Assembly (NCBI RefSeq): GCF_902490045.1
Contig: NZ_CABUCJ010000002.1
Location: 1-56,602, forward strand
Source of the DNA: an uncultured Anaerotruncus sp.
Lineage (GTDB): Bacteria; Bacillota; Clostridia; Oscillospirales; Ruminococcaceae
DNA length: 56,602 nucleotides
Reading direction: 5' to 3'
Of the stretch, positions 33,451 to 42,472 are shown in pieces. The notes beneath the pieces were generated by a model. It was not told where the DNA came from and made no database searches. It worked only from the letters and a program-made list of their open reading frames with translations. The position numbers and the translations under genes were made by a program. The first letter of the stretch is position 1. Each line of letters opens with the position of its first letter.

Positions 33451-34911
33451 CTACGCGCGGGACCGCCCCGCCGTCCTCCCGGGGAAGAATTTCTCCAAGG
33501 TCTCTTCCGAGGTCCCGGGCGTCAGCAGCGTCACGGCGATCGTCGCCGGTACGGAAACGAGCAGGGCCATCTGAATGTGGTAGATTCCGAAGGGGTTCCC
33601 CAGAATATTCCATACGGTAAACACAAAGGCGGAGGTCAGCATCGCGGTGACCGCGCCCGCCTTGTTGAACCGCCTCCAGTAGAGGCCGAGAAAAAACACC
33701 CACGAAAAGGAGAGTCCCATCGCGCCCCACGCGGGGTACATCAGCAGCGCCAGATACTGGGGCGGATTGAGCCCCCAGAACACGCAGATCACGCCGATGA
33801 CCGCCACCGTGGCCCTTGCGATCCGAACGCGGTTTTTCTCGGAGAGCTTCATGCGGAAGGTCTTGTCCAGGATGTCGTTTTCCACGGTGGACGCGCACTG
33901 GATCAGCAGGGAATCCACCGTGGACATCACAGCGGCGGAAAGCGCCGCCAGGCAGATCCCCGCCGGGAAGGGGGTGAGCAGCAGCTCGATCATGTAGTAT
34001 ACCACATTGTCGGGCGAATCGATTTCGGGAAAGAGCACCCGCCCATAGAGGCCGAGCAGCACAATGAACACCTCCAGGAAGACCACCACCGAAATGGTGA
34101 TGGTGAAGCCCCGCCGGAAGGCGCCGCTGTTGCGCATCGAATAGAAGCCGCGGATATAGTTCGGCGCGCCCAGCGCACCGAAAAAGGTCAGCAGCAAAAA
34201 AGCGGTCAGCATCATCGGCGTAACCGCGGATTCCGCTACCGGCCACGAGCCGCTTCCAGCGGGATTGAGCTCCATATACCGGGCCGCCGGGGAGCCGCCC
34301 ACCCTGGCGACGGCGGCGATGAGCAGCGTCACGATCCCGATCACCATCAAAAAGCCCTGCACCACATCGGTATAGATGACCGCCAGATAACCGCCGAAAG
34401 CGACATAGAGGAAGACGATCACCCCGAAGCAGATGACCGAGGCCTCATAGGAAAACCCCGTGACGACGTTAAAGAGGATGCCGATCGCCTTGAACTGGGA
34501 GACGAGCAGCGGAACAGAGAAGACGATGAGGATCACCGAGGCCAGCAGCCGCGCCGGGCGGCTCTCGAACCGGGCCTCCACGAAATCGGGAATCGTGACC
34601 AGGTCCATCTCCCGGGAGCATTTCATCAGCTTCCGCCCGAGCAGCCACCAGCAGAGGAAGGTAGCGACGGTGACGGCGCTGGCCGCATAGATGAAAAAAA
34701 TCCCCCACTGCCAGGTCTGGGAGGTCCAGCCGACCAGCGCGCCCGCGCTGACCAGGCTGGTCATGTAGACGAGCGCCACAAAGAAGCCGCTTACCCTGCG
34801 CCCCGCCACATAGTAATCGGCAATGTCCTTCGTCCTGCGCTCCCCCAGGATTCCCAGCGCAAACATGCCGACGAAATAGATCATAATGACCGCCTGCACG
34901 ATCCAGTGCAT
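33451..34911 (-). CDS. Sodium:solute symporter (SSS family), paralogue B
   Basis: 486 residues, about 13 membrane segments. Typical SSS phrases: DYYVAGRRVSGFFVALVYM, SLVSAGALVGWTS, VAFGGYLAVIYTDVVQG and ALSAAVMSTVDSLLIQCAS. It would import a solute (organic acid, amino acid or sugar) with sodium. It is clearly homologous along its whole length to the next symporter, so the pair arose by duplication. It is the second gene of the pair, 173 bp after the first. Confidence 0.92.
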   Translation of the reverse strand: MHWIVQAVIMIYFVGMFALGILGERRTKDIADYYVAGRRVSGFFVALVYMTSLVSAGALVGWTSQTWQWGIFFIYAASAVTVATFLCWWLLGRKLMKCSREMDLVTIPDFVEARFESRPARLLASVILIVFSVPLLVSQFKAIGILFNVVTGFSYEASVICFGVIVFLYVAFGGYLAVIYTDVVQGFLMVIGIVTLLIAAVARVGGSPAARYMELNPAGSGSWPVAESAVTPMMLTAFLLLTFFGALGAPNYIRGFYSMRNSGAFRRGFTITISVVVFLEVFIVLLGLYGRVLFPEIDSPDNVVYYMIELLLTPFPAGICLAALSAAVMSTVDSLLIQCASTVENDILDKTFRMKLSEKNRVRIARATVAVIGVICVFWGLNPPQYLALLMYPAWGAMGLSFSWVFFLGLYWRRFNKAGAVTAMLTSAFVFTVWNILGNPFGIYHIQMALLVSVPATIAVTLLTPGTSEETLEKFFPGRTAGRSRA

Positions 34912-35084
34912 CCGGAGCCCCCCTTCCCTTGCCGGGCGGGCCCGCGCCCGTCCCCGCCCTCTATTCTCCTATCTTTTCCTCCGATTGTCAATTCCGGCCG
35001 CGCACACCTCAACGCATGAAATCCCCAGCCTTTCAGATGGGGATTCCATACGTTTTGTTGAGGAGGCAGGCTGCCGAGCAAATG

Positions 35085-36539
35085 TCAGCCTTCCTTGGCC
35101 GCGGGTGGGAAGAAACGCTCCAGCGTTTCCGAAGAGGTGGGTTTTGTGGCGTAGGTCGCGATCAGCGTGACCGCCACCATAAAGATCAGGCCGATCTGGA
35201 TAGGCTGCAGACCGAGCGGCGCCCAGCCTGTCGCGGAGGCAAGCAGGAAGGAGCCCGCGCCGAAGCCCATGCCGCAGCAGACGCCGGAGGCGTTCAGGCG
35301 CTTCCAATAGAGCCCGCCGTAGAAGGCCAGCGCGAAGGAAAGCCCCAGAATGCCCCACGCGGGGTACATCAGCAGCGCCAGCATCTCGGGCGGGTAGAGG
35401 CCCCAGACGATCGAGACGACGCCGATGACCAGGACGGTGACCCGCGCGACGGTCATGCGCTGCTTCTCGGTAAGATTTCTTTTGAAGGTATGTACCAAAA
35501 TGTCGTTTTCCACGGTGGAGGCGCACATGAGCAGCAGGCCGTCCATGGTGGACATCATGGCGGCGGCGAGGGCGGAAAGCACCAGTCCGGCCACGACGGG
35601 AGGCAGGAGCGTATCGATCATATGGAAGACGGTTTCGTCGGCCGCCGCCAGATCGGGGAAGAGCACCCTGCCGCACAGGCCGATAACGATGATGCAGACT
35701 TCGATCACACAGACAATGCTGATGATGATCGTAAAGCCGCGCTTCTGCTCCCGGCCGCTTTTGAGCGAGTAGAACCCCTTGATATAGTTGGGCGCGCCCA
35801 GAGCGCCGAAGAAGTTCTGCATCAGCAGGGCAATGAACGCCGTGGGCGTCAGCGCGGAGGCCATGGTGGGCCAGGAGATGGCGCCGGCGGGATTGGCCGC
35901 CGCGTACTGTGCGCCCAGGTTTCCCCCGATGGCGCTCATCGCGGCGACGACCAGCGCGATGATGCCGAAGAGCATCAGGCCGCCCTGGCAGGCGTCGGTA
36001 TAGACGACGGCGAAGTAGCCGCCGAACGCGACATAGACGAATACGATGACGCCGAAGAGGATGACGGCCGCTTGGTAGCTGATTCCGGTGACCATGTTCA
36101 GCAGCAGGCCCGCGGCCTTGAACTGGGAAACCATGAGCGGCACGGTAAAGATGAGCAGGATGAGGCTGGAGATCAGGCGCGCCTTCTTGCTCTCGAAGCG
36201 GGCCTCAAGGAAGTCCGGGACCGTCATAAGGTCCAGCTTTTTGGAAAGGCGCATCACCTTCCCGGAGAGCAGGCGCCAGCAGAGGTAGGTGGCCACGGTA
36301 ACGGCGCACCCCGCAAAGATGAACCATACGCCATAGCTGGAGGCCTGTCCGGTCCAGCCGACCAGCGCGCCCGCGCTCACCAGGCTGGACATGTACACGA
36401 GGGCGACGATGATGCCGCCCAGCCCGCGGCCCGCTACATAGTAGTCGGAAACGTTCTTAGTCTTTCTGTTCGCCGCCACGCCGATAATGAACATCGCCGC
36501 AAAGTAGGCGATCAGGATCCCCAAAACAGTCCATTTCAT
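35085..36539 (-). CDS. Sodium:solute symporter (SSS family), paralogue A
   Basis: 484 residues, same architecture as paralogue B, with DYYVAGRGLGGIIVALVYM, SLVSAGALVGWTG and ALAAAMMSTMDGLLLMCAS. It follows a 30-residue membrane peptide gene by 23 bp. The operon is divergent from a YesM/YesN-type sensor and regulator, which are the likely controllers. The substrate is unknown. Confidence 0.92.
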   Translation of the reverse strand: MKWTVLGILIAYFAAMFIIGVAANRKTKNVSDYYVAGRGLGGIIVALVYMSSLVSAGALVGWTGQASSYGVWFIFAGCAVTVATYLCWRLLSGKVMRLSKKLDLMTVPDFLEARFESKKARLISSLILLIFTVPLMVSQFKAAGLLLNMVTGISYQAAVILFGVIVFVYVAFGGYFAVVYTDACQGGLMLFGIIALVVAAMSAIGGNLGAQYAAANPAGAISWPTMASALTPTAFIALLMQNFFGALGAPNYIKGFYSLKSGREQKRGFTIIISIVCVIEVCIIVIGLCGRVLFPDLAAADETVFHMIDTLLPPVVAGLVLSALAAAMMSTMDGLLLMCASTVENDILVHTFKRNLTEKQRMTVARVTVLVIGVVSIVWGLYPPEMLALLMYPAWGILGLSFALAFYGGLYWKRLNASGVCCGMGFGAGSFLLASATGWAPLGLQPIQIGLIFMVAVTLIATYATKPTSSETLERFFPPAAKEG

Positions 36540-36562
36540 GTTACATTACCTCGATCCCTCAA

Positions 36563-36655
36563 TTAGTCGTCGTCGGTGATCTTGTTCCTGCCGATCAGCA
36601 TCAGCACGAATATGATCGCCTGAATTGCGATTGCGACCCAAAAACCGAATGGCAT
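36563..36655 (-). CDS. Small membrane peptide, putative symporter accessory protein
   Basis: 30 residues (MPFGFWVAIAIQAIIF then VLMLIGRNKITDDD): one membrane helix with a short charged, acidic C-terminal tail. Evidence that it is real: an almost perfect Shine-Dalgarno AAAGGAGGT 5 bases before the ATG, a promoter about 105 bp upstream, and an SSS symporter gene starting 23 bp after the stop. Small accessory peptides of this size are known beside some SSS transporters. No equivalent is visible before paralogue B. Confidence 0.75.
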   Translation of the reverse strand: MPFGFWVAIAIQAIIFVLMLIGRNKITDDD

Positions 36656-36760
36656 AAAATGACCTCCTTTGACCGCTGTCTACAATCGGTTCTCTACCCT
36701 TTAAAAGTGGGGGACGCCGGCCCTCCCCCCGCTTCAAAAGCCGTTTTGTTTTTCAGTCCC

Positions 36761-36789
36761 ATTATAGTCCCCCTCCGACCGTTTGAAAA
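36761..36789 (-). promoter_or_regulatory. Promoter of small peptide-symporter operon
   Basis: Reading leftward, TTTTCA (36789-36784), 17 bp, TATAAT (36766-36761). The -10 box is perfect and the -35 weak, which suits an activated promoter. Confidence 0.6.
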
Positions 36790-36994
36790 TGTCCATTCCT
36801 GTGTAACATGCTTACAATTCTTTCTGATTTTCAGCGGGCATTGGCGCCTAGGCTGAAAAAATAATCCAATTTAGCCCAATCATAATACAAAACCGACCGA
36901 TTTGCGTTCGCCCTCCGCCCATCCGCCGGGAAAGGGGACGTTTTATCCGCCTGTGCCGGCATTTTTCCGGTATTTCCCGCATTTTTCGCCCCTT

Positions 36995-37023
36995 TTGAAA
37001 TTTGAAAACAAGTAAAGTATAAT
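36995..37023 (+). promoter_or_regulatory. Promoter of YesM/YesN pair
   Basis: TTGAAA (36995-37000), 17 bp, TATAAT (37018-37023), 23 bp before the kinase start codon. It diverges from the symporter promoter about 205 bp away. Confidence 0.75.
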
Positions 37024-37046
37024 AGGGCCATGGGGGTGTGGAAACG

Positions 37047-38741
37047 ATGAAGGAGATCGATACCAAAACGCTGGTCCGCAGGATGTCGGTGAAAAATCGC
37101 ATCACGCTGATGGTCATCCTCATCTCTGTCTTTCCCATCCTGGTCATCAGCGTCTATTCCTACACCAGGGCCTATCTCTCGGTGGAGAGCACCGCGAAGG
37201 CATACGCCCCGCAGGCCCTCCGCTCGGCAAGCCGGGACATCTGCGCCGCGGTGCAGGCGGAGGCGCTCTTCCTGCCCGAATTTCTCGCCATGCCGGACGG
37301 TCTGCCGCGATTCCCCGAAACGGGCGCGCGTGACGCCGCAGGGGCGGCCGTTTTCCAGCCGGGCGTCCGCCGGTACGTCAAGGCGGTCCGGATCACCTCG
37401 GCCGCGGGGGAGCCGCTCTATGAATGGGGCGCCTGCCCTCCCGAATGGGAGGATCCCGCGCGCGGGACGGCGCGCTGGGAACTCCTCCCGGACGGGCAGG
37501 GCTCCTCGATCGCGCTGCGCCATCCCCTGACGGGGGCGGACGGAACGCCGGCGGGCTTCGCGCGGATCCTCTTTTCTCCCGAACTGCTCACCGCGCCGCT
37601 CCAGCTGTCCCAGAGCGACTCCTACAATCGCTTCGTCCTGATCGACCGGGCGGGCGGGACGCTCATCGGCGACTCCTCCAGGCTTTCGGTCCTCGAGAAG
37701 GCCGCCGTGGCCGAAGTCTGTTCCGCTCCCCGCAGCGCGGTCCCCATGTACGTGGAAAAGGGGCGCGGGAACTTCACCTATCACATGCAGGTGCCGTCCA
37801 TCGACTGGACGCTGGTGCTCACCGCGCCCTACACCGAGATGATGAAGCCGATCCAGGGCATCTTTTTCGCAACCCTGCTCTGCACCATCCTGCTCCTCAA
37901 CTTCTCCGTAGTGGTCATCGACAGCATCGACCGGCCCATGAACGCGCTGGTGCGCTCCTTCGGCAACGCCGCTAGAATGAATTTCGAGGTGGAATTGCAG
38001 GATGAGAGCCTCGACGAGCTGGGAGTTCTGAGCGTCGCCTACAACGACATCTGCCAGCAGATGAAGGAGACGCTGCGCAAGGTGGAAAAGGAACAGAACG
38101 ACAAGCGCGTTGCGGAGATCCGGATGCTCCAGGCCCAGATCAACCCGCACTTTTTGTTCAACACCCTCGACAGCCTGCGCTTCGCCTCCCTCATGAGCAA
38201 CGTGCCGACGGTGAGCAACGGGCTGGCGGCCCTCTCCCACATCCTCCGGGGCTCGATCCTGCGGGACGGCTCCTACATCGCCTTTGAACAGGAGGTGCAG
38301 AATGTGGAGGACTATCTGACCCTGCAAAAGCTCCGTTCCTGCGAGCTCATCCGGCTGCACCGGGAGATCGAGCCGGAGCTCCTGCGGGCCAGCATCATGA
38401 AGCTGCTCCTGCAGCCGATCGTGGAAAACGCCGTCATCCACGGCCTGCGTGAAAACCAGCCGCTCGACATCGTCCTGCGCGCCCGGCTCAGGGAGGGGCG
38501 CGTCCATGTGGAAATCTCCGACAACGGCAGGGGGTTCGACCCGGAGCGGGTCCCGAAATCCGAAGACGGCCTTCCCCGAAGCAGCAAGAAATCCGGCATC
38601 GGCCTTTCGAACGTGCGGGACCGCCTCTACCTCGCCTACAAGGAAAACCAGTCCTTCGGGATCGAAAGCGCGCCCGGCAGGGGAACGACCGTCCGTATCA
38701 CAATGCCCTATGCCCTATGGGAGGAACCGTCGGATGTATAA
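37047..38741 (+). CDS. Sensor histidine kinase, YesM/LytS type
   Basis: 564 residues. Membrane segment about 20-42, an extracellular sensor region (about 45-268), a second membrane segment (GIFFATLLCTILLLNFSVVV, about 269-290), a HAMP-like linker, then the His_kinase domain with QINPHFLFNTLDSL (phospho-His near residue 368) and the ATPase motifs ENAVIHGL, DNGRGFD and GIGLSNVRDRL. ATG 37047 follows GGGGGTG at good spacing; GTG 37038 is possible. It overlaps the response-regulator gene. It probably senses an extracellular solute and controls the divergent symporters. Confidence 0.93.
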   Translation: MKEIDTKTLVRRMSVKNRITLMVILISVFPILVISVYSYTRAYLSVESTAKAYAPQALRSASRDICAAVQAEALFLPEFLAMPDGLPRFPETGARDAAGAAVFQPGVRRYVKAVRITSAAGEPLYEWGACPPEWEDPARGTARWELLPDGQGSSIALRHPLTGADGTPAGFARILFSPELLTAPLQLSQSDSYNRFVLIDRAGGTLIGDSSRLSVLEKAAVAEVCSAPRSAVPMYVEKGRGNFTYHMQVPSIDWTLVLTAPYTEMMKPIQGIFFATLLCTILLLNFSVVVIDSIDRPMNALVRSFGNAARMNFEVELQDESLDELGVLSVAYNDICQQMKETLRKVEKEQNDKRVAEIRMLQAQINPHFLFNTLDSLRFASLMSNVPTVSNGLAALSHILRGSILRDGSYIAFEQEVQNVEDYLTLQKLRSCELIRLHREIEPELLRASIMKLLLQPIVENAVIHGLRENQPLDIVLRARLREGRVHVEISDNGRGFDPERVPKSEDGLPRSSKKSGIGLSNVRDRLYLAYKENQSFGIESAPGRGTTVRITMPYALWEEPSDV

Positions 38742-40287
38742 AGTCATGATCCTTGACGACGAAAAGATCGTGCGGCTGGCGCTGAAAACCATGATCCGCT
38801 GGGAGGATTTCGGTTTTGAGATCACCGGCTCCTTCGGCAGCGCCCACGCGGCGCTGGAGGCCGCGCGGGCGGACCCGCCAGACCTCATCATAACCGATAT
38901 CGCCATGCCCGACATGGACGGCCTGCGGTTTATCGGACAGCTCCGCGGCAGCGGGATCGCCTGCCAGATCATCGTGCTGACCAACCACGAAAATTTTTCC
39001 TACGCCGTGGACGCGATCCGCCAGGGCGTCATGGACTACGTCATCAAAACGGATATCTCCCCCGAATCCCTCGCCGCCCTGATAAAAACCGCGCGGGACA
39101 AAATCGCGGAGCGCCCGCGCACGTCCCCCGACCACCCGGATAAAGGCGGCCGGCGGGAGGAGGACCTCGCGCTGCTGCGCCGGGCGCTGGAGGAGGAGAT
39201 CCCGGCCCGGGCGCTTTCGGAGCCCTATTCCCTCTGCCTCGCCTTTCTGGACCGCCCCGCAGCGGGACAGGCCGCCGGCATGGAAACCGGCTTTTACAAT
39301 CTGCTCTGCGAAAACCTCGGCAGGCCGGACGGGACCCTGCTGCCATGCGGCCCGGACCAGACGGCCGTGCTCCTTTCCACGCGGGAGGAAGCGGATTTTT
39401 TACCGGACGCCGCGCTGCAGTGCCAGAGGATCCACGCGTTTTCCAAGGCCTATCTCAACGTCCCCTGCGGCTTTCTCCTCTCCGGGAGTTTCGTGGACCC
39501 GGCCTCCTTTTTGCGGGAGCTGGAACAATGCCGGCAATCGATCCCCCATGCCGTCTTCAGCGGGCTGGGGCGGCTGACCCGGCTGGCGGATATCCGGCGG
39601 CTCTCGGCCGCGCCGCTGCCCGTTTCCGCCCTGTGCGGACAGATTTCGGCCTCCCTGGACGGGGACGATTTCCCGGCCGCCAAGGAGGTCTTCTTTTCCT
39701 TCCTCTCCGGGCCGGACCTGCGCGCCGCCGCGCTCGGTCCCGCCCGGGAGGCCGTCCGCGGCGTCTGCCTCTCCGTCCTGCTGGAGCAGTCCCCCTTTTT
39801 GGCGCCGGAGGAACGCCGCGCCCTGTGGGAGCAACTGCGCCAATGCCGGACATTGGACGCATTCCGGTCCCACTTCATCGATACGGTCCATCTGACCGCG
39901 CAGCGCAGGACCCGGCTGAAGGCCTTTTCCAGCAACGACAGGGTGGCCCCCATCATCTCCTTCATCGACCGAAACATCTCCCGGCATATCTCCCTCTCGA
40001 TGATCAGCCAGAATATCCACATGACGGAAAATTACATCAGCCGGCTCTTCAAGGCCGAGACCGGCATCAATATCGTCAGCTACATCAACGCGGCAAAAAT
40101 GGCGCAGGGGCGCCTGCTTCTCGCGGAACCGCAGAGCACCGTGCAGTCGGTTGCCGCCGCGCTCGGCTACTTTGAGACCTCCTATTTTATCCGGCTCTTT
40201 AAACGCATCTACGGCGTCGGTCCCAGCGAATACAAAAGGTTCTTGAAAACGCGGGCGGCGGATACGCTGCTCGGCCCGCCGCAGTAG
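38734..40287 (+). CDS. Response regulator, YesN/AraC type
   Basis: 517 residues. Receiver domain 1-120 with phospho-acceptor Asp55 (TDIAMPDMDGL) and acidic pocket LDDE; a long middle region of unclear fold (about 130-410); a C-terminal AraC helix-turn-helix (about 415-515, SMISQNIHMTENYISRLF and AAALGYFETSYFIRLFKR). GGGAGG precedes ATG 38734, which lies 8 bp inside the kinase gene. Likely DNA targets are the divergent symporter promoter and possibly its own. Confidence 0.93.
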   Translation: MYKVMILDDEKIVRLALKTMIRWEDFGFEITGSFGSAHAALEAARADPPDLIITDIAMPDMDGLRFIGQLRGSGIACQIIVLTNHENFSYAVDAIRQGVMDYVIKTDISPESLAALIKTARDKIAERPRTSPDHPDKGGRREEDLALLRRALEEEIPARALSEPYSLCLAFLDRPAAGQAAGMETGFYNLLCENLGRPDGTLLPCGPDQTAVLLSTREEADFLPDAALQCQRIHAFSKAYLNVPCGFLLSGSFVDPASFLRELEQCRQSIPHAVFSGLGRLTRLADIRRLSAAPLPVSALCGQISASLDGDDFPAAKEVFFSFLSGPDLRAAALGPAREAVRGVCLSVLLEQSPFLAPEERRALWEQLRQCRTLDAFRSHFIDTVHLTAQRRTRLKAFSSNDRVAPIISFIDRNISRHISLSMISQNIHMTENYISRLFKAETGINIVSYINAAKMAQGRLLLAEPQSTVQSVAAALGYFETSYFIRLFKRIYGVGPSEYKRFLKTRAADTLLGPPQ

Positions 40288-40389
40288 CGGCGCGGCCGCG
40301 CGGGAAACGGCAAAGGGCCGGCAGGATTTGCCTTCCTGCGGAAAATGCGGGCGTTGGCCGGGTTGATTCCTCATTTTCGGGGAGGCGGC

Positions 40390-40431
40390 AAAAACAAACA
40401 GAGCGGGTTTGCATCACGCAAACCCGCTCTG
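40390..40431 (-). terminator. Rho-independent terminator after tRNA-Arg
   Basis: On the minus strand CAGAGCGGGTTTGC pairs with GCAAACCCGCTCTG (14 bp, loop GTGAT), followed by TTTGTTTTT, 13 bp past the tRNA 3' end. The stem may also act on plus-strand transcripts from the response-regulator gene. Confidence 0.88.
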
Positions 40432-40443
40432 TCCGCCATTTTA

Positions 40444-40520
40444 TGGTGCGCCAGAAGGGACTCGAACCCCCGACCTACTGGTTCGTAGCCAGTCACTCTA
40501 TCCAGCTGAGCTACTGGCGC
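40444..40520 (-). tRNA. tRNA-Arg (anticodon ACG)
   Basis: 77 bases including an encoded CCA tail. The 7-bp acceptor stem GCGCCAG/CTGGCGC, D-loop AGCTCAGCTGGATAGAG, anticodon loop CTACGAA and T-arm GGTTCGAGTCC are all present. The ACG anticodon (read as ICG after deamination) decodes CGU, CGC and CGA. Confidence 0.97.
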
Positions 40521-40544
40521 ACACCGACTGTAATCAGCCTTACT

Positions 40545-40573
40545 ATAATACTATGTTTGGAAGGTTTCGTCAA
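40545..40573 (-). promoter_or_regulatory. tRNA-Arg promoter
   Basis: Reading leftward, TTGACG (40573-40568), 17 bp, TATTAT (40550-40545), 25 bp before the mature tRNA 5' end. Confidence 0.75.
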
Positions 40574-40583
40574 GTCTTTTTTC

Positions 40584-40628
40584 AAAAATTGTGATCGCGG
40601 CCGCACCCGCGGGGGTGCGGCCGCGATC
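40584..40628 (-). terminator. Rho-independent terminator after 3D-domain gene
   Basis: On the minus strand a 16-bp perfect stem (GATCGCGGCCGCACCC with its complement) overlaps the end of the gene region and is followed by ACAATTTTTG. Confidence 0.85.
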
Positions 40629-40629
40629 C

Positions 40630-41676
40630 TTAATCGAGCACGTAGATATCCACGATCTTGCGCCCGTTGAGGGCGCTCTCCGCATAGGTGTCGTAGAAGA
40701 GGTCGACGTCGACGATGTCGGCGAGCAGGCCGGTGCCCGTGTCGGCGGCGATCGCACAGCCGTAGATGAACTTGTTGTCGTGCGAGACGATATACAGCCG
40801 GGACCCGTAGGGAATCTCGCGCGGGTCGACGGCGACATGCCCCGGCACCGCGTACCGCCCGCTGGCGGTCTTGGCCCCCTGCCGCGCGCTGTAGCCGGTG
40901 GCGACCTGGTTGGTCAGCAGCCGGGCGTACTCCACCGGGCGGCCGTCCTCGTCCACATTGAGGTCAAAGTCGAGCGGGGAAACGGGGGTCAGCGATCCGA
41001 TGAGGATCGTCTCGGTGACGGGCGCGAGGGCGACCTTCTCGCCGAGCAGCTGCACGTCCTCTTCCGCGCCGTCGACCGTCCGCTGGACATAGGTCAGCGT
41101 CTTGACGCCGTCCACGCCGGGCTGGATCGTCCGGCTGTTGCCCACCCGCAGGAGCGGGGAGTTCTTCCGCACCGTCTCATAGGGGATCGCCTCGTCGACG
41201 GTGTATTTTTCATATTCCACCCGCTGGAGGACGACCTCGTCCCCATTCTCGAGCGATTTCTCGGCGGGCGGGTCCAGCAGGTCGTTGCCGTCATATTCGA
41301 TCCCGTTGTCATGGAGCAGCTCGCTGACGGTCGTGCCGCTGTCCACCTCGTATTCCTGAGTTTCGCCGTCCGCAGTGAGAGTGACGCGGAAGGATTTCGT
41401 CGTGTCCACCTGGACGTAATGCCCCGATATCTCCCCCAGCCCCGGATCGCCGGCCGCCAGGGCGCCCAGGCCGACGCTCTGCAAAATCCGGTCGGGGCGG
41501 TTTTCCATCGTATGGCTCACCGTGCGGCCGTCCTCGTCGATGACGTAGACGGTGTTGGTCGTGCTCGTGATCTGGTAGACCACGAGCGCCAGCACGAGAG
41601 AGAGCATACTGACTGCAAAGATCCGGCTGCGCAGGAACCTGCCCAGCGCGCGGACCTCGCTCCAAAGTTTTTTCAT
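40630..41676 (-). CDS. Secreted DUF348-G5-3D domain cell-wall protein (YabE/YocH-like)
   Basis: 348 residues. An N-terminal membrane anchor (about 18-37, IFAVSMLSLVLALVVYQI), DUF348-like and G5-type segments (about 40-240), and a C-terminal 3D domain (about 255-348) with its three Asp motifs: VDPREIPYGSRLYI, AADTGTG and VDVDLFYD. The 3D fold is that of lytic transglycosylase MltA, so a peptidoglycan-cleaving role outside the cell is likely; related YabE and Rpf-like proteins aid growth or spore outgrowth. ATG 41676 has AAGGAG six bases upstream. Confidence 0.88.
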   Translation of the reverse strand: MKKLWSEVRALGRFLRSRIFAVSMLSLVLALVVYQITSTTNTVYVIDEDGRTVSHTMENRPDRILQSVGLGALAAGDPGLGEISGHYVQVDTTKSFRVTLTADGETQEYEVDSGTTVSELLHDNGIEYDGNDLLDPPAEKSLENGDEVVLQRVEYEKYTVDEAIPYETVRKNSPLLRVGNSRTIQPGVDGVKTLTYVQRTVDGAEEDVQLLGEKVALAPVTETILIGSLTPVSPLDFDLNVDEDGRPVEYARLLTNQVATGYSARQGAKTASGRYAVPGHVAVDPREIPYGSRLYIVSHDNKFIYGCAIAADTGTGLLADIVDVDLFYDTYAESALNGRKIVDIYVLD

Positions 41677-41799
41677 AACTACTCCTTCTTGCTCGCCGGC
41701 CGGGGGAAAACCAAATCGGCCGGTACGCATTGGGTGCACTCCGCTGTCAAAAATCATCTGGTAAATTTACCCTTTTCTTAGTATACCGGAGTAGTTGCA

Positions 41800-41828
41800 A
41801 TTATATTCAGATTGCATAGTTTTGTCAA
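41800..41828 (-). promoter_or_regulatory. Promoter of 3D-domain gene
   Basis: Reading leftward, TTGACA (41828-41823), 17 bp, TATAAT (41805-41800): perfect consensus. The leader of about 120 bases holds no further structure I can support; the rest of the gap up to 41997 is AT-rich and featureless. Confidence 0.85.
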
Positions 41829-41997
41829 ATTCATCTTGTGCAACTTCCTCGTCAAAAATCCATTTTGTCAGTTTTTTTCCGCATTTTTTCGACGAATTGG
41901 GACAAAATTGCCCCAAGCCAAAACGCCGCTGACGGGTAAAATTCACAAAAATTTCATATTAATTTCGGCGGATGCCTGTCCCCGGGAATATTTCCGA

Positions 41998-42036
41998 AAA
42001 AACGAAAAACCGCATGGAGCATGGCTCCATGCGGTT
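41998..42036 (-). terminator. Rho-independent terminator after rpsI
   Basis: On the minus strand AACCGCATGGAGC pairs with GCTCCATGCGGTT around loop CAT, followed by TTTCGTTTTTT. Confidence 0.92.
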
Positions 42037-42054
42037 TGAAAAAGCCGGAAAAAA

Positions 42055-42453
42055 TCAGCGCTTGGAGAACTGGGGCGCGCGGCGGGCCGCTTTGAGGCCG
42101 TATTTTTTGCGCTCCTTCATACGAGGGTCGCGGGTGAGGAACCCGGCCTTCTTGAGGATCGGGCGCATCTCTTCGCCGTTCTGGAGCAGCGCGCGGGAGA
42201 TGCCGTGGCGGATGGCGCCGGCCTGGCCGGAAACGCCGCCGCCCGCAACCGTGCACACGATGTCGAACTTGCCGAGGGTGTCTGTAAGGTTGAGCGGCTG
42301 ACGGACAATCAGCTTGAGGGTCTCGAGGCCGAAATAATCGTCGATGTCACGGCCGTTGATGGTGATCGAGCCGGTGCCGGGATAGAGCCTCACGCGGGAA
42401 ACGGACTGTTTCCTTCTGCCGGTACCGTAAAAATAAGGTCTGCCTTCGTACAT
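42055..42453 (-). CDS. rpsI: 30S ribosomal protein S9
   Basis: 132 residues. S9 signatures: GTGRRKQSVSRVRLYPGTG near the N-terminus, AGGGVSGQAGAIRHGISRAL, and the basic tail ending APQFSKR that reaches the ribosomal P site. It follows rplM by 19 bp in the conserved rplM-rpsI operon. ATG 42453 is preceded by AAGGGG. Confidence 0.98.
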   Translation of the reverse strand: MYEGRPYFYGTGRRKQSVSRVRLYPGTGSITINGRDIDDYFGLETLKLIVRQPLNLTDTLGKFDIVCTVAGGGVSGQAGAIRHGISRALLQNGEEMRPILKKAGFLTRDPRMKERKKYGLKAARRAPQFSKR

Positions 42454-42472
42454 AATCGTTAATTCCCCTTCC

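Noticed and set aside
34912..35084. A second small accessory peptide gene before symporter paralogue B
   Set aside because: Short open frames here lack a membrane helix and a Shine-Dalgarno; an imperfect hairpin with TGGGGATT is the only structure, too weak to call a terminator.
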